Source: Wocania_A spongiicola | GTDB lineage: Bacteria > Bacteroidota > Bacteroidia > Flavobacteriales > Flavobacteriaceae | Direction of reading: 5' to 3' | Assembly (NCBI RefSeq): GCF_023502325.1 | Contig: NZ_JAMFLZ010000002.1 | Span: 682,001 to 746,000, forward strand | DNA length: 64,000 nucleotides | Shown: in pieces, positions 52,534 through 61,875 of the stretch | How positions within the stretch are numbered: the stretch's first letter is position 1 | Layout of the letters: each line of letters starts with the position of its first letter | Translations under genes and position numbers: made by a program | The notes under the pieces: generated by a model | Seen by the model: only the letters and a program-made list of their open reading frames with translations | The model's database searches: none | What the model was told of the DNA's origin: nothing

Positions 52534-53487
52534 TTATTTTCTTTTAATCGCAGCTTGTACTTTTTCAACAATTGATGCACTGTTTAAACCATATTTTTCC
52601 ATAAGTTGAGCAGGTGTACCTGATTCTCCAAAAGTATCATTAGTGGCAACAAACTCTTGTGGAGTTGGTTTGTGTAACGCTAATGTTCTTGAAACACTTT
52701 CTCCTAAACCTCCCAAAAAGTTATGCTCTTCAGCAGTTACTATACAACCCGTTTTTGATACTGAATCTAAAATGGCCTTTTCATCTAAAGGTTTGATAGT
52801 ATGGATATTTATCACTTCAGCAGAAATTCCCTGTTCATACAGAGCTTTAGATGCTTCTAAAGCTTCCCATACTAAATGCCCTGTAGCTACTATAGTTACA
52901 TCTGTACCTTCAGTAAGTTTTATCGCTTTTCCAATTTCAAATTTTTGATCCTCGGGTGTAAAAATAGGAACAGCTGGTCTTCCAAAACGTAAATATACTG
53001 GCCCGTTGTGTTCAGCTATGGCAATAGTTGCAGCTTTAGTCTGATTGTAATCACAAGTGTTAATTACAGTCATCCCTGGAAGCATTTTCATCAAACCAAT
53101 GTCTTCAAGAATTTGGTGTGTTGCACCATCTTCACCCAAAGTTAAACCAGCATGCGATGCACAAATTTTTACATTTTTACCTGAATAAGCAATTGATTGA
53201 CGTATTTGATCATAAACACGACCTGTAGAAAAGTTTGCAAAGGTTCCTGTAAAAGGTATTTTTCCACCTATAGTTAAACCAGCTGCAATACCCATCATGT
53301 TAGCTTCGGCAATACCAATTTGAAAGAAGCGTTCTGGGTTTTCTTTAATGAATTGATCCATTTTTAAAGACCCGATTAAATCAGCACAAAGTGCTACAAC
53401 ATTTGGGTTGGTTCTACCAAGCTCGGTTAATCCAGCACCAAAACCGCTTCGTGTATCTTTTTTTTCTGTGTATGTATATGTTTTCAT
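52534..53487 (-). CDS. Transketolase, C-terminal subunit
   Basis: Pyrimidine-binding and C-terminal domains of a split transketolase. The 317 residues start KTYTYTEKKDTRSGFGAGLTELGRTNPNVVALCADLIGSLKMDQF. They include FFQIGIAEANMMGIAAGLT with the catalytic Glu of the Pyr domain, ASHAGLTLGEDGATHQILEDIG and the C-terminal VTAEEHNFLGGLGESV. The N-terminal subunit is encoded 19 bases upstream, so the two chains make one enzyme of the pentose phosphate pathway. DXS is excluded by the lack of its N-terminal half and by the neighbour. Confidence 0.93.
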   Translation of the reverse strand: MKTYTYTEKKDTRSGFGAGLTELGRTNPNVVALCADLIGSLKMDQFIKENPERFFQIGIAEANMMGIAAGLTIGGKIPFTGTFANFSTGRVYDQIRQSIAYSGKNVKICASHAGLTLGEDGATHQILEDIGLMKMLPGMTVINTCDYNQTKAATIAIAEHNGPVYLRFGRPAVPIFTPEDQKFEIGKAIKLTEGTDVTIVATGHLVWEALEASKALYEQGISAEVINIHTIKPLDEKAILDSVSKTGCIVTAEEHNFLGGLGESVSRTLALHKPTPQEFVATNDTFGESGTPAQLMEKYGLNSASIVEKVQAAIKRK

Positions 53488-53506
53488 TTTTTCTTTTGAT
53501 TGATGG

Positions 53507-54352
53507 TTAATAATCTCCTAAAGTTTCTGGGTTTTGTGCTAATCCAATTGCCAATTGTTCATCGTTAGGAGCTTTGCCATGCCACGCATGAGTGTGCATC
53601 ATAAAATCAATACCATTGCCCATCATTGTTGTTAGTAAAACACATACAGGTTTTCCTTTTCCCGTTTCAGCATTTGCTTCAGCCATTCCTTTTAAAACAG
53701 CTTCTATGTTATTTCCTTCTTCAATTTCAATTACTGTCCAACCAAAGGCCTCAAATTTGGCTTTAATGCTTCCCATTGGCAAAACATCGTCAGTAGCACC
53801 ATCAATTTGCTTTCCGTTTAAATCAATAGTAGCAATTAGGTTATCAACGTTCTTTGCAGATGCATACATAATAGCTTCCCAATTCTGTCCTTCTTGTAAT
53901 TCGCCATCACCATGTAAAGAATATACTAAATGATTATCGCCATTTAGTTTTTTAGCTTCAGCAGCTCCTAAAGCAACACTCATACCTTGACCTAAAGATC
54001 CAGAAGCTATGCGAATACCTTCTAATCCTTCATGGGTAGTAGGATGCCCTTGTAAACGCGAATTAATTAATCGAAACGTATTTAATTCATCTACTGAAAA
54101 ATAACCGGTTCGAGCTAACACACTATAGTAAACTGGTGAGATATGCCCGTTAGATAAAAAGAAAAGGTCTTCACCTATGCCATCCATGTCAAAATGGTCT
54201 TTTCTATCCATAATTTCACTATAAAGTGCTACAAAAAATTCAGCACATCCTAATGAACCTCCTGGATGACCAGAATTTACCTTATGTACCATTCGCAAAA
54301 TATCTCTACGAACTTGTGTTGTTAAATCTTCTAATTGTTGTGTGTTTGGCAT
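53507..54352 (-). CDS. Transketolase, N-terminal (TPP diphosphate-binding) subunit
   Basis: ATG 54352 (MPNTQQLEDLTTQVRRDILRMVHKVNSGHPGGSLG) is the likely start; an in-frame extension upstream to 54619 looks like translated spacer and overlaps the tgt control region. The 281-residue chain has the transketolase N-terminal signature SGHPGGSLGCAEFFVALY, FLSNGHISPVYY, ASGSLGQGMSVALGAA and the TPP/Mg motif GDGELQEGQNWEAIMYASAKNVDN. It works as a heterodimer-of-dimers with the product of the next gene. It is divergent from tgt with 244 bases between. Confidence 0.94.
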   Translation of the reverse strand: MPNTQQLEDLTTQVRRDILRMVHKVNSGHPGGSLGCAEFFVALYSEIMDRKDHFDMDGIGEDLFFLSNGHISPVYYSVLARTGYFSVDELNTFRLINSRLQGHPTTHEGLEGIRIASGSLGQGMSVALGAAEAKKLNGDNHLVYSLHGDGELQEGQNWEAIMYASAKNVDNLIATIDLNGKQIDGATDDVLPMGSIKAKFEAFGWTVIEIEEGNNIEAVLKGMAEANAETGKGKPVCVLLTTMMGNGIDFMMHTHAWHGKAPNDEQLAIGLAQNPETLGDY

Positions 54353-54549
54353 GTTTAAATTATTAGTTTTTTTGCGCGGTAAAAATAATCTTTTAAATAG
54401 CCTTAGCAAAATTGAAATGATGCATTTATTAACGAAACATGATGATTTGCTAACAATTGAAAAATTTATTTTAAAATTCACTATAAATAACATTTTTACT
54501 CTTCGGAAATGGTGCTTTATAGGTGTAAAATTTATTAAATGTTTAAGAG

Positions 54550-54576
54550 TTGAAGCCGTTTTGTTAATTATCTTTG
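54550..54576 (+). promoter_or_regulatory. Promoter for tgt
   Basis: TTG (54550-54552) and TATCTTTG (54569-54576) fit the -33 and -7 elements, though the 16-base spacer is slightly short. The ATG follows 20 bases later. Its place supports the tgt start at 54597 over longer in-frame readings. Confidence 0.5.
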
Positions 54577-54596
54577 CCGACGACAGATTTTTGATT

Positions 54597-55727
54597 ATGA
54601 CATTTGAATTAAAAGCCAAAGACTCGCAAAGTAAAGCTAGAGCAGGAGAAGTTACAACAGATCATGGTGTTATTGAAACACCTATTTTTATGCCAGTTGG
54701 TACCGTAGCTACTGTAAAAGGCGTGCACCAACGCGAGTTGAAAGAGGAAATTAACCCAGATATAATTCTTGGTAATACCTACCATTTGTATTTACGTCCC
54801 CAAACCCATATTCTTGAAAAAGCAGGTGGATTACACAAGTTTATGAATTGGGATAGAAGTATTTTAACCGATTCGGGTGGTTATCAAGTATACTCTTTAT
54901 CTGCTAATAGAAAAATTAAGGAAGAAGGCGTAAAGTTTAAAAGTCATATTGACGGGAGTTATCATACATTCACACCAGAAAATGTAATGGAAATTCAACG
55001 TACCATAGGTGCCGACATTATTATGGCTTTTGATGAATGTACACCATATCCTTGCGATTACAATTATGCAAAACGATCTATGCATATGACACATCGTTGG
55101 TTAGACCGTTGTATTAATCATTTAGAAAAGACACCTTTAAAATACGATTATAGTCAAGCATTTTTCCCTATTGTTCAAGGTAGTACATATAAAGATTTAC
55201 GTATGCAATCGGCTGAGTATATTGCTAATTCTGGTGCTGTAGGTAATGCTATTGGAGGATTATCTGTTGGAGAACCAGCAGAAGAAATGTATGCAATGAC
55301 AGATGTGGTTTGTAGCATTTTGCCTGAAGATAAGCCAAGGTATTTAATGGGGGTTGGTACGCCAATCAATATTTTAGAAAATATAGCGTTAGGTGTAGAC
55401 ATGTTTGATTGTGTTATGCCTACACGTAATGCAAGAAATGGGATGTTGTTTACGGCTCATGGTACCATAAATATTAAAAATTTAAAATGGGCTGACGATT
55501 TTTCTCCAATAGATGAAATGGGAATTACATTTGTAGACACAGAATATAGCAAAGCATATTTAAGACATTTATTTACTGTTAATGAGTTGTTAGGGAAGCA
55601 AATAGCTACAATTCATAATTTAGGGTTTTATTTATGGTTGGTTCGAGAAGCAAGAAAACATATATTAGCAGGAGATTTTGGAATTTGGAAAGATAAAATG
55701 GTAAAACAAATGAATAACCGCTTATAA
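54597..55727 (+). CDS. tgt: tRNA-guanine(34) transglycosylase lacking the zinc cysteines
   Basis: Exchanges guanine 34 for preQ1 in tRNAs with GUN anticodons. ATG 54597 (MTFELKAKDSQSKARAGEV) gives 376 residues, the normal size. The active-site Asp92 (TDSGGYQVYSL) and nucleophile Asp271 (MFDCVMPTRNARNG) are kept, as is the substrate segment GGLSVGE. The structural zinc site of typical Tgt, C-x-C-x2-C plus a downstream His, is replaced: the three Cys positions are Gly309, Thr311 and Asp314 (DEMGITFVDTEYSKAYLRHL), while the His in TIHNLGFY remains. I recall the same loss in other flavobacterial Tgts, so it may be a lineage trait. It is followed closely by lptG (5 bases). Confidence 0.95.
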   Translation: MTFELKAKDSQSKARAGEVTTDHGVIETPIFMPVGTVATVKGVHQRELKEEINPDIILGNTYHLYLRPQTHILEKAGGLHKFMNWDRSILTDSGGYQVYSLSANRKIKEEGVKFKSHIDGSYHTFTPENVMEIQRTIGADIIMAFDECTPYPCDYNYAKRSMHMTHRWLDRCINHLEKTPLKYDYSQAFFPIVQGSTYKDLRMQSAEYIANSGAVGNAIGGLSVGEPAEEMYAMTDVVCSILPEDKPRYLMGVGTPINILENIALGVDMFDCVMPTRNARNGMLFTAHGTINIKNLKWADDFSPIDEMGITFVDTEYSKAYLRHLFTVNELLGKQIATIHNLGFYLWLVREARKHILAGDFGIWKDKMVKQMNNRL

Positions 55728-55732
55728 TATAA

Positions 55733-56809
55733 ATGAAAATATTAGATTGGTACATACTGAAGCGTTATTTGATTACATTTTTTATGTTGTTATTATTGTT
55801 TATTCCAATTATGATAACAGTGCATTTAGCTGAAAAAATTGGAAAGATTCTAGAAAACGAAGTGCCTTTTAATGCAGTAATGGTGTACTTATTAGATTTT
55901 ACAATCTATTTTACTTATTTATTATTTCCGCTATTTTTATTTATATCAGTAATTTGGTTTACTTCTAAACTGGCTAACAACACTGAGATTGTTGCGTTTT
56001 TAAGCTCTGGTGTATCTTTTACAAGGTTTTTAAAACCATATTTAATTGGAGCAACTGCGATTGCGATTTTTTCATTGGTTCTAGGTTTGTATTTGACACC
56101 AAAAGCCAGTCAAGGTTTTAACGATTTTAAATATAAATATTTAAATAGAGGTAGACCGGTAGCAGAAAATACAAATGTTTTTAGACAGATAAATGATAAC
56201 GACTTTATTTATGTAAGTAGCTTCAATCTTAAAAACAAAACAGGTAGTAATTTTACTTTAGAGCATATTGAAGAAAATAAACTAACGCACAAAATAAATG
56301 CAACTAGTATTAAGTATGTAGAAAAAGACTCAACTTACCAATTAAGAAATTATGTAAAACGCACTATTGGTGAATTTGATGATATTATTGAAAGAGCTCC
56401 AATAAAAGATACATTATTTGCTTTTGATATTGAAGATTTAACACCTGTTATTTACATAGCAGAAACTCTGCCTTACAAAGAGTTAAGAGATTTTATTGAT
56501 AAAGAAGAAAAGCGAGGTTCATCAAATATAGGGCGTTATCAGCTAGTACTTTATAGAAAATGGAGCTTACCAGTTTCAGTATTTATTTTAACTATTATTG
56601 CTGTTGCAGTATCGTCAATGAAAAGGCGTGGCGGTATGGGAGTTAATTTAGCCGTAGGTATATGTATAGCAATGGTTTTTGTGTTTTTTGATAAAATTTT
56701 TGGGGTTATGGCAGAACAGTCAGACTTTTCACCCTTAGTTGCTGTATGGTTTCCTAATATCATTTTTGGTATTTTAGCAGCATATCTTTTACGTAATGCC
56801 AAACGCTAA
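55733..56809 (+). CDS. lptG: LptF/LptG family permease
   Basis: Membrane part of the LptB2FG exporter that extracts LPS from the inner membrane. The 358-residue protein has the LptF/G plan: two N-terminal spans (LITFFMLLLLFIPIMITVHL; YFTYLLFPLFLFISVIWFTS), a span near 100-120, a periplasmic beta-jellyroll of about 150 residues (FRQINDNDFIYVSSFNL ... YQLRNYVKRTIGEFD), and three C-terminal spans. Whether it is F or G cannot be decided from this copy alone. It sits 5 bases after tgt and overlaps the next gene by 14 bases. Confidence 0.88.
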   Translation: MKILDWYILKRYLITFFMLLLLFIPIMITVHLAEKIGKILENEVPFNAVMVYLLDFTIYFTYLLFPLFLFISVIWFTSKLANNTEIVAFLSSGVSFTRFLKPYLIGATAIAIFSLVLGLYLTPKASQGFNDFKYKYLNRGRPVAENTNVFRQINDNDFIYVSSFNLKNKTGSNFTLEHIEENKLTHKINATSIKYVEKDSTYQLRNYVKRTIGEFDDIIERAPIKDTLFAFDIEDLTPVIYIAETLPYKELRDFIDKEEKRGSSNIGRYQLVLYRKWSLPVSVFILTIIAVAVSSMKRRGGMGVNLAVGICIAMVFVFFDKIFGVMAEQSDFSPLVAVWFPNIIFGILAAYLLRNAKR

Positions 56810-57695
56810 ACTCCAAAATTATTTTCATCTTCATTTTTTAGTTTTTATTGCAGGTTTTACCGGTGTATTAGGCGAATTAATTACTATAAGTGCAATTCCT
56901 CTAGTTTGGTTTAGAATGGTAATGGCTTCCATTTTAATGTTAGTTTATATTAAAATAGCAAAGGTTAAATTAAGAGTTTCTATAAAATCAATTGTCAAAT
57001 TTTCGTTTGCAGGAATCATAATTGCCTTGCATTGGATTACGTTTTTTGGAGCTATTGACGAGTCAAACATTTCAATTACACTAGCTATGTTTTCAACAGG
57101 TGCTTTTTTTGCATCTTTCATAGAGCCTATTATATATAAAAGAGCAGTTGTTTGGTACGAAATTCTATTCGGAATTATAGTAATAATAGGCGTTTTTGTA
57201 ATCACTCAAAGTGAAATTAAATATTTAAATGGTATAATTTTAGGGATAACATCTGCGTTTCTTTCATCATTATTTGCAGTACTAAATGGCGATTTTTTAA
57301 AACAACATACAGCTACAGTTATTTCATTCTATGAATTTATTAGTGGAGTAATATTTATATCTATTTATATACAACTATTTGGTAGTGGATTTTCTGTTGA
57401 TTTTTTTAATCTTATACCTTCAGATTTTGGTTACCTTTTTATTTTGGCTTCAATTTGTACTGCTTATGCTTTTATCGCATCAGTTTATGTCATGAAACTT
57501 ATTAGCCCATATACAGTAATTTTAACCTATAACTTGGAACCTATTTACGGTATTTTATTGGCGATATTAGTTTTTCCTGAGAAAGAGAAAATGACACCAG
57601 AATTTTATTATGGTGCAATTATTATTATAGCAACAGTAATGTTGAATGCAATTTTAAAAAATATTAGAACATTAAAAAGCAAACAGACAGATTGA
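56796..57695 (+). CDS. DMT superfamily (EamA) transporter
   Basis: A 299-residue inner-membrane protein with ten predicted spans in two EamA halves. The first half shows FHLHFLVFIAGFTGVLGELITISAIPLVWFRMVMASILML, and the second repeats the pattern from about residue 150 (IILGITSAFLSSLFAVLNGDFLK ... SVYVMKLISPYTVILTYNLEPIYGILLAILVFPE). The conserved LEP-x-x-G in the last part is typical. The substrate is unknown. The start ATG overlaps the end of lptG by 14 bases, implying translational coupling. Confidence 0.92.
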   Translation: MPNAKLQNYFHLHFLVFIAGFTGVLGELITISAIPLVWFRMVMASILMLVYIKIAKVKLRVSIKSIVKFSFAGIIIALHWITFFGAIDESNISITLAMFSTGAFFASFIEPIIYKRAVVWYEILFGIIVIIGVFVITQSEIKYLNGIILGITSAFLSSLFAVLNGDFLKQHTATVISFYEFISGVIFISIYIQLFGSGFSVDFFNLIPSDFGYLFILASICTAYAFIASVYVMKLISPYTVILTYNLEPIYGILLAILVFPEKEKMTPEFYYGAIIIIATVMLNAILKNIRTLKSKQTD

Positions 57696-57754
57696 TTTAT
57701 TAAGAATTAATTTTATTTCGTTTTGTTTCTAATTTTAAAACAAAATAAAATATG

Positions 57755-57762
57755 TAATTTTG
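57755..57762 (+). promoter_or_regulatory. Promoter -7 element for accA
   Basis: TAATTTTG fits TANNTTTG and lies 30 bases before the accA ATG. The nearest upstream TTG is farther away than expected for a -33 element. Confidence 0.4.
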
Positions 57763-57792
57763 TACGCTAACTAAAATGAAACTAAAATTCTT

Positions 57793-58746
57793 ATGGAGTA
57801 CTTAGAATTTGAACTACCAATAAAAGATCTAGAAGATCAGTTACAAAAATGTAAAGTAATTGGAGAAGAAAGTGAAGTTGATGTAACCGAAACTTGTGCG
57901 CAAATAGAAAAGAAACTAAAAGCTACCCAAAAAGACATTTATAAAAATATTACGCCTTGGCAACGCGTGCAGTTATCACGTCACCCTAATAGGCCATACA
58001 CCTTAGATTATATAAATGCTATTTGTGGAAATACATTTTTAGAGCTTCATGGAGATAGAAGCTTTAAAGATGATAAAGCCATGATAGGAGGTTTAGGTAA
58101 AATAGGAAACCAAAGCTTTATGTTCATTGGCCAGCAGAAAGGATTCAATACAAAAACACGCCAATACCGTAATTTTGGAATGGCAAACCCAGAAGGATAT
58201 CGTAAAGCATTACGCTTAATGAAATCTGCTGAAAAATTTGGAATCCCAGTGGTAACGCTTTTAGATACTCCTGGAGCTTATCCAGGGTTAGAAGCTGAAG
58301 AACGCGGGCAAGGGGAAGCTATTGCTAGAAATATTTTAGAAATGACTCGTTTAAAAGTTCCAATTATAACTATTGTTGTTGGAGAAGGAGCTTCTGGTGG
58401 AGCATTAGGTATAGGAGTTGGAGATAAGGTGCTTATGTTAGAAAACACATGGTATTCAGTAATATCTCCAGAATCATGCTCTTCTATTCTTTGGCGCAGT
58501 TGGGAACATAAAGAAACTGCTGCTGAGGCATTAAAGCTTACTGCATCAGATATGAAAAAATTAAAGATTGTCGACGAAATTATTAAAGAACCACTAGGTG
58601 GGGCTCATAGAGATAGAGAGAAAACTTTTACTTCGGTTAGTACCGCTATTTTAAAAACTTTTGAAGCACTTAAAAACTTATCACCAAAAGATTTGGTATC
58701 TCAGCGTATGGATAAATATGCTCAGATGGGAGTTTATAAAGGATAA
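57793..58746 (+). CDS. accA: Acetyl-CoA carboxylase carboxyltransferase subunit alpha
   Basis: Transfers the carboxyl group from carboxybiotin to acetyl-CoA with AccD, the committed step of fatty acid synthesis. The 317-residue protein has the normal AccA content: an N-terminal helix (YLEFELPIKDLEDQLQKCK), ELHGDRSFKDDKAMIGGLGKIG, RNFGMANPEGYRKALRLMKSAEKFGIPVVTLLDTPGAYPGLEAEERGQGEAIARN, and VGEGASGGALGIGVGDKVLMLENTWYSVISPESCSSILW. It is monocistronic with a terminator after it. Confidence 0.97.
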   Translation: MEYLEFELPIKDLEDQLQKCKVIGEESEVDVTETCAQIEKKLKATQKDIYKNITPWQRVQLSRHPNRPYTLDYINAICGNTFLELHGDRSFKDDKAMIGGLGKIGNQSFMFIGQQKGFNTKTRQYRNFGMANPEGYRKALRLMKSAEKFGIPVVTLLDTPGAYPGLEAEERGQGEAIARNILEMTRLKVPIITIVVGEGASGGALGIGVGDKVLMLENTWYSVISPESCSSILWRSWEHKETAAEALKLTASDMKKLKIVDEIIKEPLGGAHRDREKTFTSVSTAILKTFEALKNLSPKDLVSQRMDKYAQMGVYKG

Positions 58747-58770
58747 CCCTTTAAAAATCATTGCATAGTA

Positions 58771-58802
58771 AAATCTGGAGTTCACTACTTCAGATTTTTT
58801 TT
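58771..58802 (+). terminator. Hairpin terminator after accA
   Basis: AAATCTGGAGT (58771-58781), loop TCACT, ACTTCAGATTT (58787-58797) pair over 11 positions with one G-T, and a T-tract follows. Confidence 0.85.
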
Positions 58803-58915
58803 ATGGTTATTGACAATATTTGTAAGTTATTAACAGTTAAATTGTTAACGACAGGTTAACAATACAGATTCAATTTATTTAATAAAACACAAGCAATTTA
58901 ATTACTTTCGTAGTT

Positions 58916-60457
58916 ATGAAACAACCTAACCAAATTCAAGGATATAAAGTAGATAAAAGTACTATAATTAGTCTTGAAAAAGGAAAAATACCACCTCAAG
59001 CACTTGATTTAGAGGAGGTTGTATTGGGGGCAATGATGATTGATAAAAAAGGAGTTGATGAGGTTATCGATATTTTAAGCTCTGAAGCATTTTATAAAGA
59101 AGCACATCAGCATATTTTTGAAGCTATTTTTCAGTTATTCGAAAACAGTGAACCAGTTGACTTATTAACCGTTTCAACGCAATTAAAGAAAAACTCAAAG
59201 CTTGAGTTATCTGGAGGTGATTTTTATTTGATTTCGTTAACTCAAAAAGTGTCATCTTCTGCACATATTGAGTTTCATGCCCGTATTATTTTACAAAAAT
59301 TTATTCAGCGTAGTTTAATAAAAATTTCTAGCGAAATTATTGAAGAATCTTACGATGAAACCAAAGATGTTTTTGATTTATTAGATAAAGCCGAAGCTAA
59401 ATTGTACGAAGTTACCCAAGGTAATATTAAAAAGTCAAGTGAAACGGCACAAGATTTAGTTATTCAAGCTAAAAAGAAAATAGAAGAAATTTCTAATAAG
59501 GAAGGACTTAGTGGAATACCGACTGGTTTTAATAAGCTTGATAAGTTAACATCGGGTTGGCAACCATCCGATTTAATTATTGTTGCAGCACGTCCAGGTA
59601 TGGGTAAAACGGCTTTAACATTATCTATGGCAAGAAATATTGCCGTAGATCAAAATATTCCAGTAGCTTTTTTCTCTTTAGAGATGGCATCGGTGCAGTT
59701 AATTACTCGTTTAATTTCTAGTGAAACAGGCTTGTCTTCTGAAAAGTTACGTACAGGAAAACTTGAAAAGCATGAATGGGAACAGCTTAATGTGAAAGTT
59801 AAGGGGTTAGAAAAAGCGCCATTGTTTATTGATGATACACCATCACTATCTATTTTCGATTTACGAGCCAAAGCAAGGCGATTATCATCACAACATGGTA
59901 TAAAACTTATCATGATTGATTATTTGCAGCTGATGACAGGAGGAAGTAGCCATGGAGGTAATAGAGAACAAGAAATATCAATGATTTCTCGAAACCTAAA
60001 AGCCTTAGCTAAAGAGTTGAATGTTCCTGTAATAGCTTTATCGCAACTATCGCGTGCCGTTGAGACCCGTGGAGGTAGTAAACGTCCGTTATTATCAGAT
60101 TTGCGTGAATCTGGTGCGATTGAGCAAGATGCAGATATTGTAAGTTTCATTTATCGTCCAGAATATTATAAAATTGATGAATGGGATGATGATGAGCGTT
60201 CACCAACAGAAGGGCAGGCAGAGTTTATTATTGCAAAACATCGTAATGGTGGTTTAGAAAATATTCGTTTAAAGTTTGTTGGGCATTTAGGTAAGTTCGA
60301 TAATTTAGATGATTTTGATTCGCCTTTCGAATTTCATTCTAAAATGAATGCCGCTGCAAACGACGACACATTTAAAGCTGATAATTATAAAGCTAGTCCT
60401 GACCAGGCTTTTGGAAGTTCTTTTAATGATGATGAAGAAAACGATGTTCCGTTTTAA
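58916..60457 (+). CDS. dnaB: Replicative DNA helicase
   Basis: Hexameric helicase that unwinds the replication fork. The 513 residues comprise the N-terminal DnaB domain (IPPQALDLEEVVLGAMMIDKKGVDEVIDIL), the linker and the RecA-like motor. Walker A is ARPGMGKTAL, followed by FFSLEMASVQLITRL, Walker B IDYLQLMTGG, SRNLKALAKELNVPVIALSQLSRAVETRGGSKRPLLSDLRESGAIEQDADIV and the arginine-finger region AKHRNGG. A Phe/Asp-rich C-terminal tail (FGSSFNDDEENDVPF) resembles the SSB-type acidic tip and may bind partners. No intein or insertion is present. Confidence 0.97.
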   Translation: MKQPNQIQGYKVDKSTIISLEKGKIPPQALDLEEVVLGAMMIDKKGVDEVIDILSSEAFYKEAHQHIFEAIFQLFENSEPVDLLTVSTQLKKNSKLELSGGDFYLISLTQKVSSSAHIEFHARIILQKFIQRSLIKISSEIIEESYDETKDVFDLLDKAEAKLYEVTQGNIKKSSETAQDLVIQAKKKIEEISNKEGLSGIPTGFNKLDKLTSGWQPSDLIIVAARPGMGKTALTLSMARNIAVDQNIPVAFFSLEMASVQLITRLISSETGLSSEKLRTGKLEKHEWEQLNVKVKGLEKAPLFIDDTPSLSIFDLRAKARRLSSQHGIKLIMIDYLQLMTGGSSHGGNREQEISMISRNLKALAKELNVPVIALSQLSRAVETRGGSKRPLLSDLRESGAIEQDADIVSFIYRPEYYKIDEWDDDERSPTEGQAEFIIAKHRNGGLENIRLKFVGHLGKFDNLDDFDSPFEFHSKMNAAANDDTFKADNYKASPDQAFGSSFNDDEENDVPF

Positions 60458-60542
60458 GAACTAATCTTCTGTTAAATCGTTTTTTAAGGAAAAATTTTTA
60501 AGTATCTTTCGGTGTAAATAATAGAGTTTATTTAGCCTCATA

Positions 60543-61802
60543 TTGAAAAAGATATTTATCACATTACTATTCATATTTTTAGGATTAAAAACCTATGCGT
60601 CCTACATCCTTATCCCTATGGATGCAGAGAGTCAAAAAAATCATTTAAAAGCTTATGGTATAACTTACTGGACTCTTGACAAACAGTTAAAAGTTAAATG
60701 GCTACTTAACTATCGTGGCGGTTCATTTTTATTGCCTGATACAGAAGAGATTCAACGAGAATGTCAAATACGAGGTGTTTCTTTTGAAGTTATTTCCAAT
60801 TCTAAAGCAGAAAGTATATTAGAAGACATAAGTAGTCCAAGTCAAAATATGGAAGCTGTAGTTTTGGAAAAAGCTCCAAAAATTGCAGTTTATACACCTT
60901 ACGGAAAACAACCTTGGGACGATGCGGTTACTATGGTGCTTAGTTATGCTGAGATTCCTTATGAGACAGTTTATGATGAAGAAGTTTTAAACGATGGTTT
61001 GTTACTTTTTGATTGGTTGCATTTACATCACGAAGATTTCACAGGACAGTTTGGTAAATTTTATGGAGCTTATAGAGCAGCAAACTGGTATATTAAAGAA
61101 AAAAAAGATGCAGAAGCTTTAGCCAATAAACTGGGTTATGCCAAAGTTTCTGAAGAAAAACTAGATGTAGCTCTAAAAATTAGGAACTATGTAGTTGGAG
61201 GAGGTTTTATGTTTGCCATGTGTAGTGCAACTGATAGTTTTGATATAGCATTATCTGCAGAAGGGATAGATATTTGTGAGCCTATGTTTGATGGAGATGG
61301 GAGTATACCAGGATATCAAAACAAAATAGATTATAATAAAACTTTTGCTTTTACAAATTATACTTTGGAAAGAAGCCCAACTATTTATGAGTTTTCTTCT
61401 ATCGATATGACTAGAAAACGAATGATACCTAAAACGGTAGATTATTTCTCGCTTATGGAGTTTTCTGCTAAATGGGACCCAATTCCAACTATGTTATGCC
61501 AAAATCATACAGCTTTAGTAAAAGGCTTTATGGGGCAAACAACTTCATTTACAAGAGACGAAATAAAGTCTAATGTGTTGGTAATGGGGGAAAATAAATC
61601 AAATGGAGAAGCTAAATATATTCATGGAATTAAAGGAAAAGGATTTTTTACTTTTTATGGTGGGCATGATCCTGAAGATTACCAGCATAGAGTTGGAGAT
61701 GCAAAAACCGAATTAGATTTGCATCCAACATCACCTGGTTATCGGCTTATTTTAAATAATGTGTTGTTTCCAGCAGCCAGAAAGAAAAAACAGAAAACGT
61801 AA
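60543..61802 (+). CDS. Secreted conserved protein often labelled asparagine synthetase B
   Basis: A 419-residue protein with a signal peptide (MKKIFITLLFIFLGLKTYAS). The TTG at 60543 is taken as start because only it gives the complete signal peptide; the next ATG is inside the mature domain. The body has SYILIPMDAESQKNHLKAYGITYW, KIAVYTPYGKQPWDDAVTMVLSYAEIPYETVYDEEVL, DWLHLHHEDFTGQFGKFY, MCSATDSFDIALSAEGIDICEPMFDGDG and FFTFYGGHDPEDYQHRVGD. Flavobacterial homologues carry the name asparagine synthetase B, but neither the N-terminal Cys glutaminase nor the SGG-D PP-loop of AsnB is visible. The GGxMFAMCSA...D and FYGGHDPE segments look more like a class-I-glutamine-amidotransferase-like or periplasmic hydrolase fold. 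The function is unknown. Confidence 0.8.
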   Translation: MKKIFITLLFIFLGLKTYASYILIPMDAESQKNHLKAYGITYWTLDKQLKVKWLLNYRGGSFLLPDTEEIQRECQIRGVSFEVISNSKAESILEDISSPSQNMEAVVLEKAPKIAVYTPYGKQPWDDAVTMVLSYAEIPYETVYDEEVLNDGLLLFDWLHLHHEDFTGQFGKFYGAYRAANWYIKEKKDAEALANKLGYAKVSEEKLDVALKIRNYVVGGGFMFAMCSATDSFDIALSAEGIDICEPMFDGDGSIPGYQNKIDYNKTFAFTNYTLERSPTIYEFSSIDMTRKRMIPKTVDYFSLMEFSAKWDPIPTMLCQNHTALVKGFMGQTTSFTRDEIKSNVLVMGENKSNGEAKYIHGIKGKGFFTFYGGHDPEDYQHRVGDAKTELDLHPTSPGYRLILNNVLFPAARKKKQKT

Positions 61803-61875
61803 TTACTTTGTACAGCACCTTTTTAGAAGTAAAATTTAATTTTTGTAAATTACTACTTGAATCTAAATTTAATTT

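Noticed and set aside
54353..54596. N-terminal extensions of the transketolase subunit and of Tgt into the space between them
   Set aside because: Both families start at the internal ATGs (54352 and 54597), and a promoter for tgt lies within the extension.
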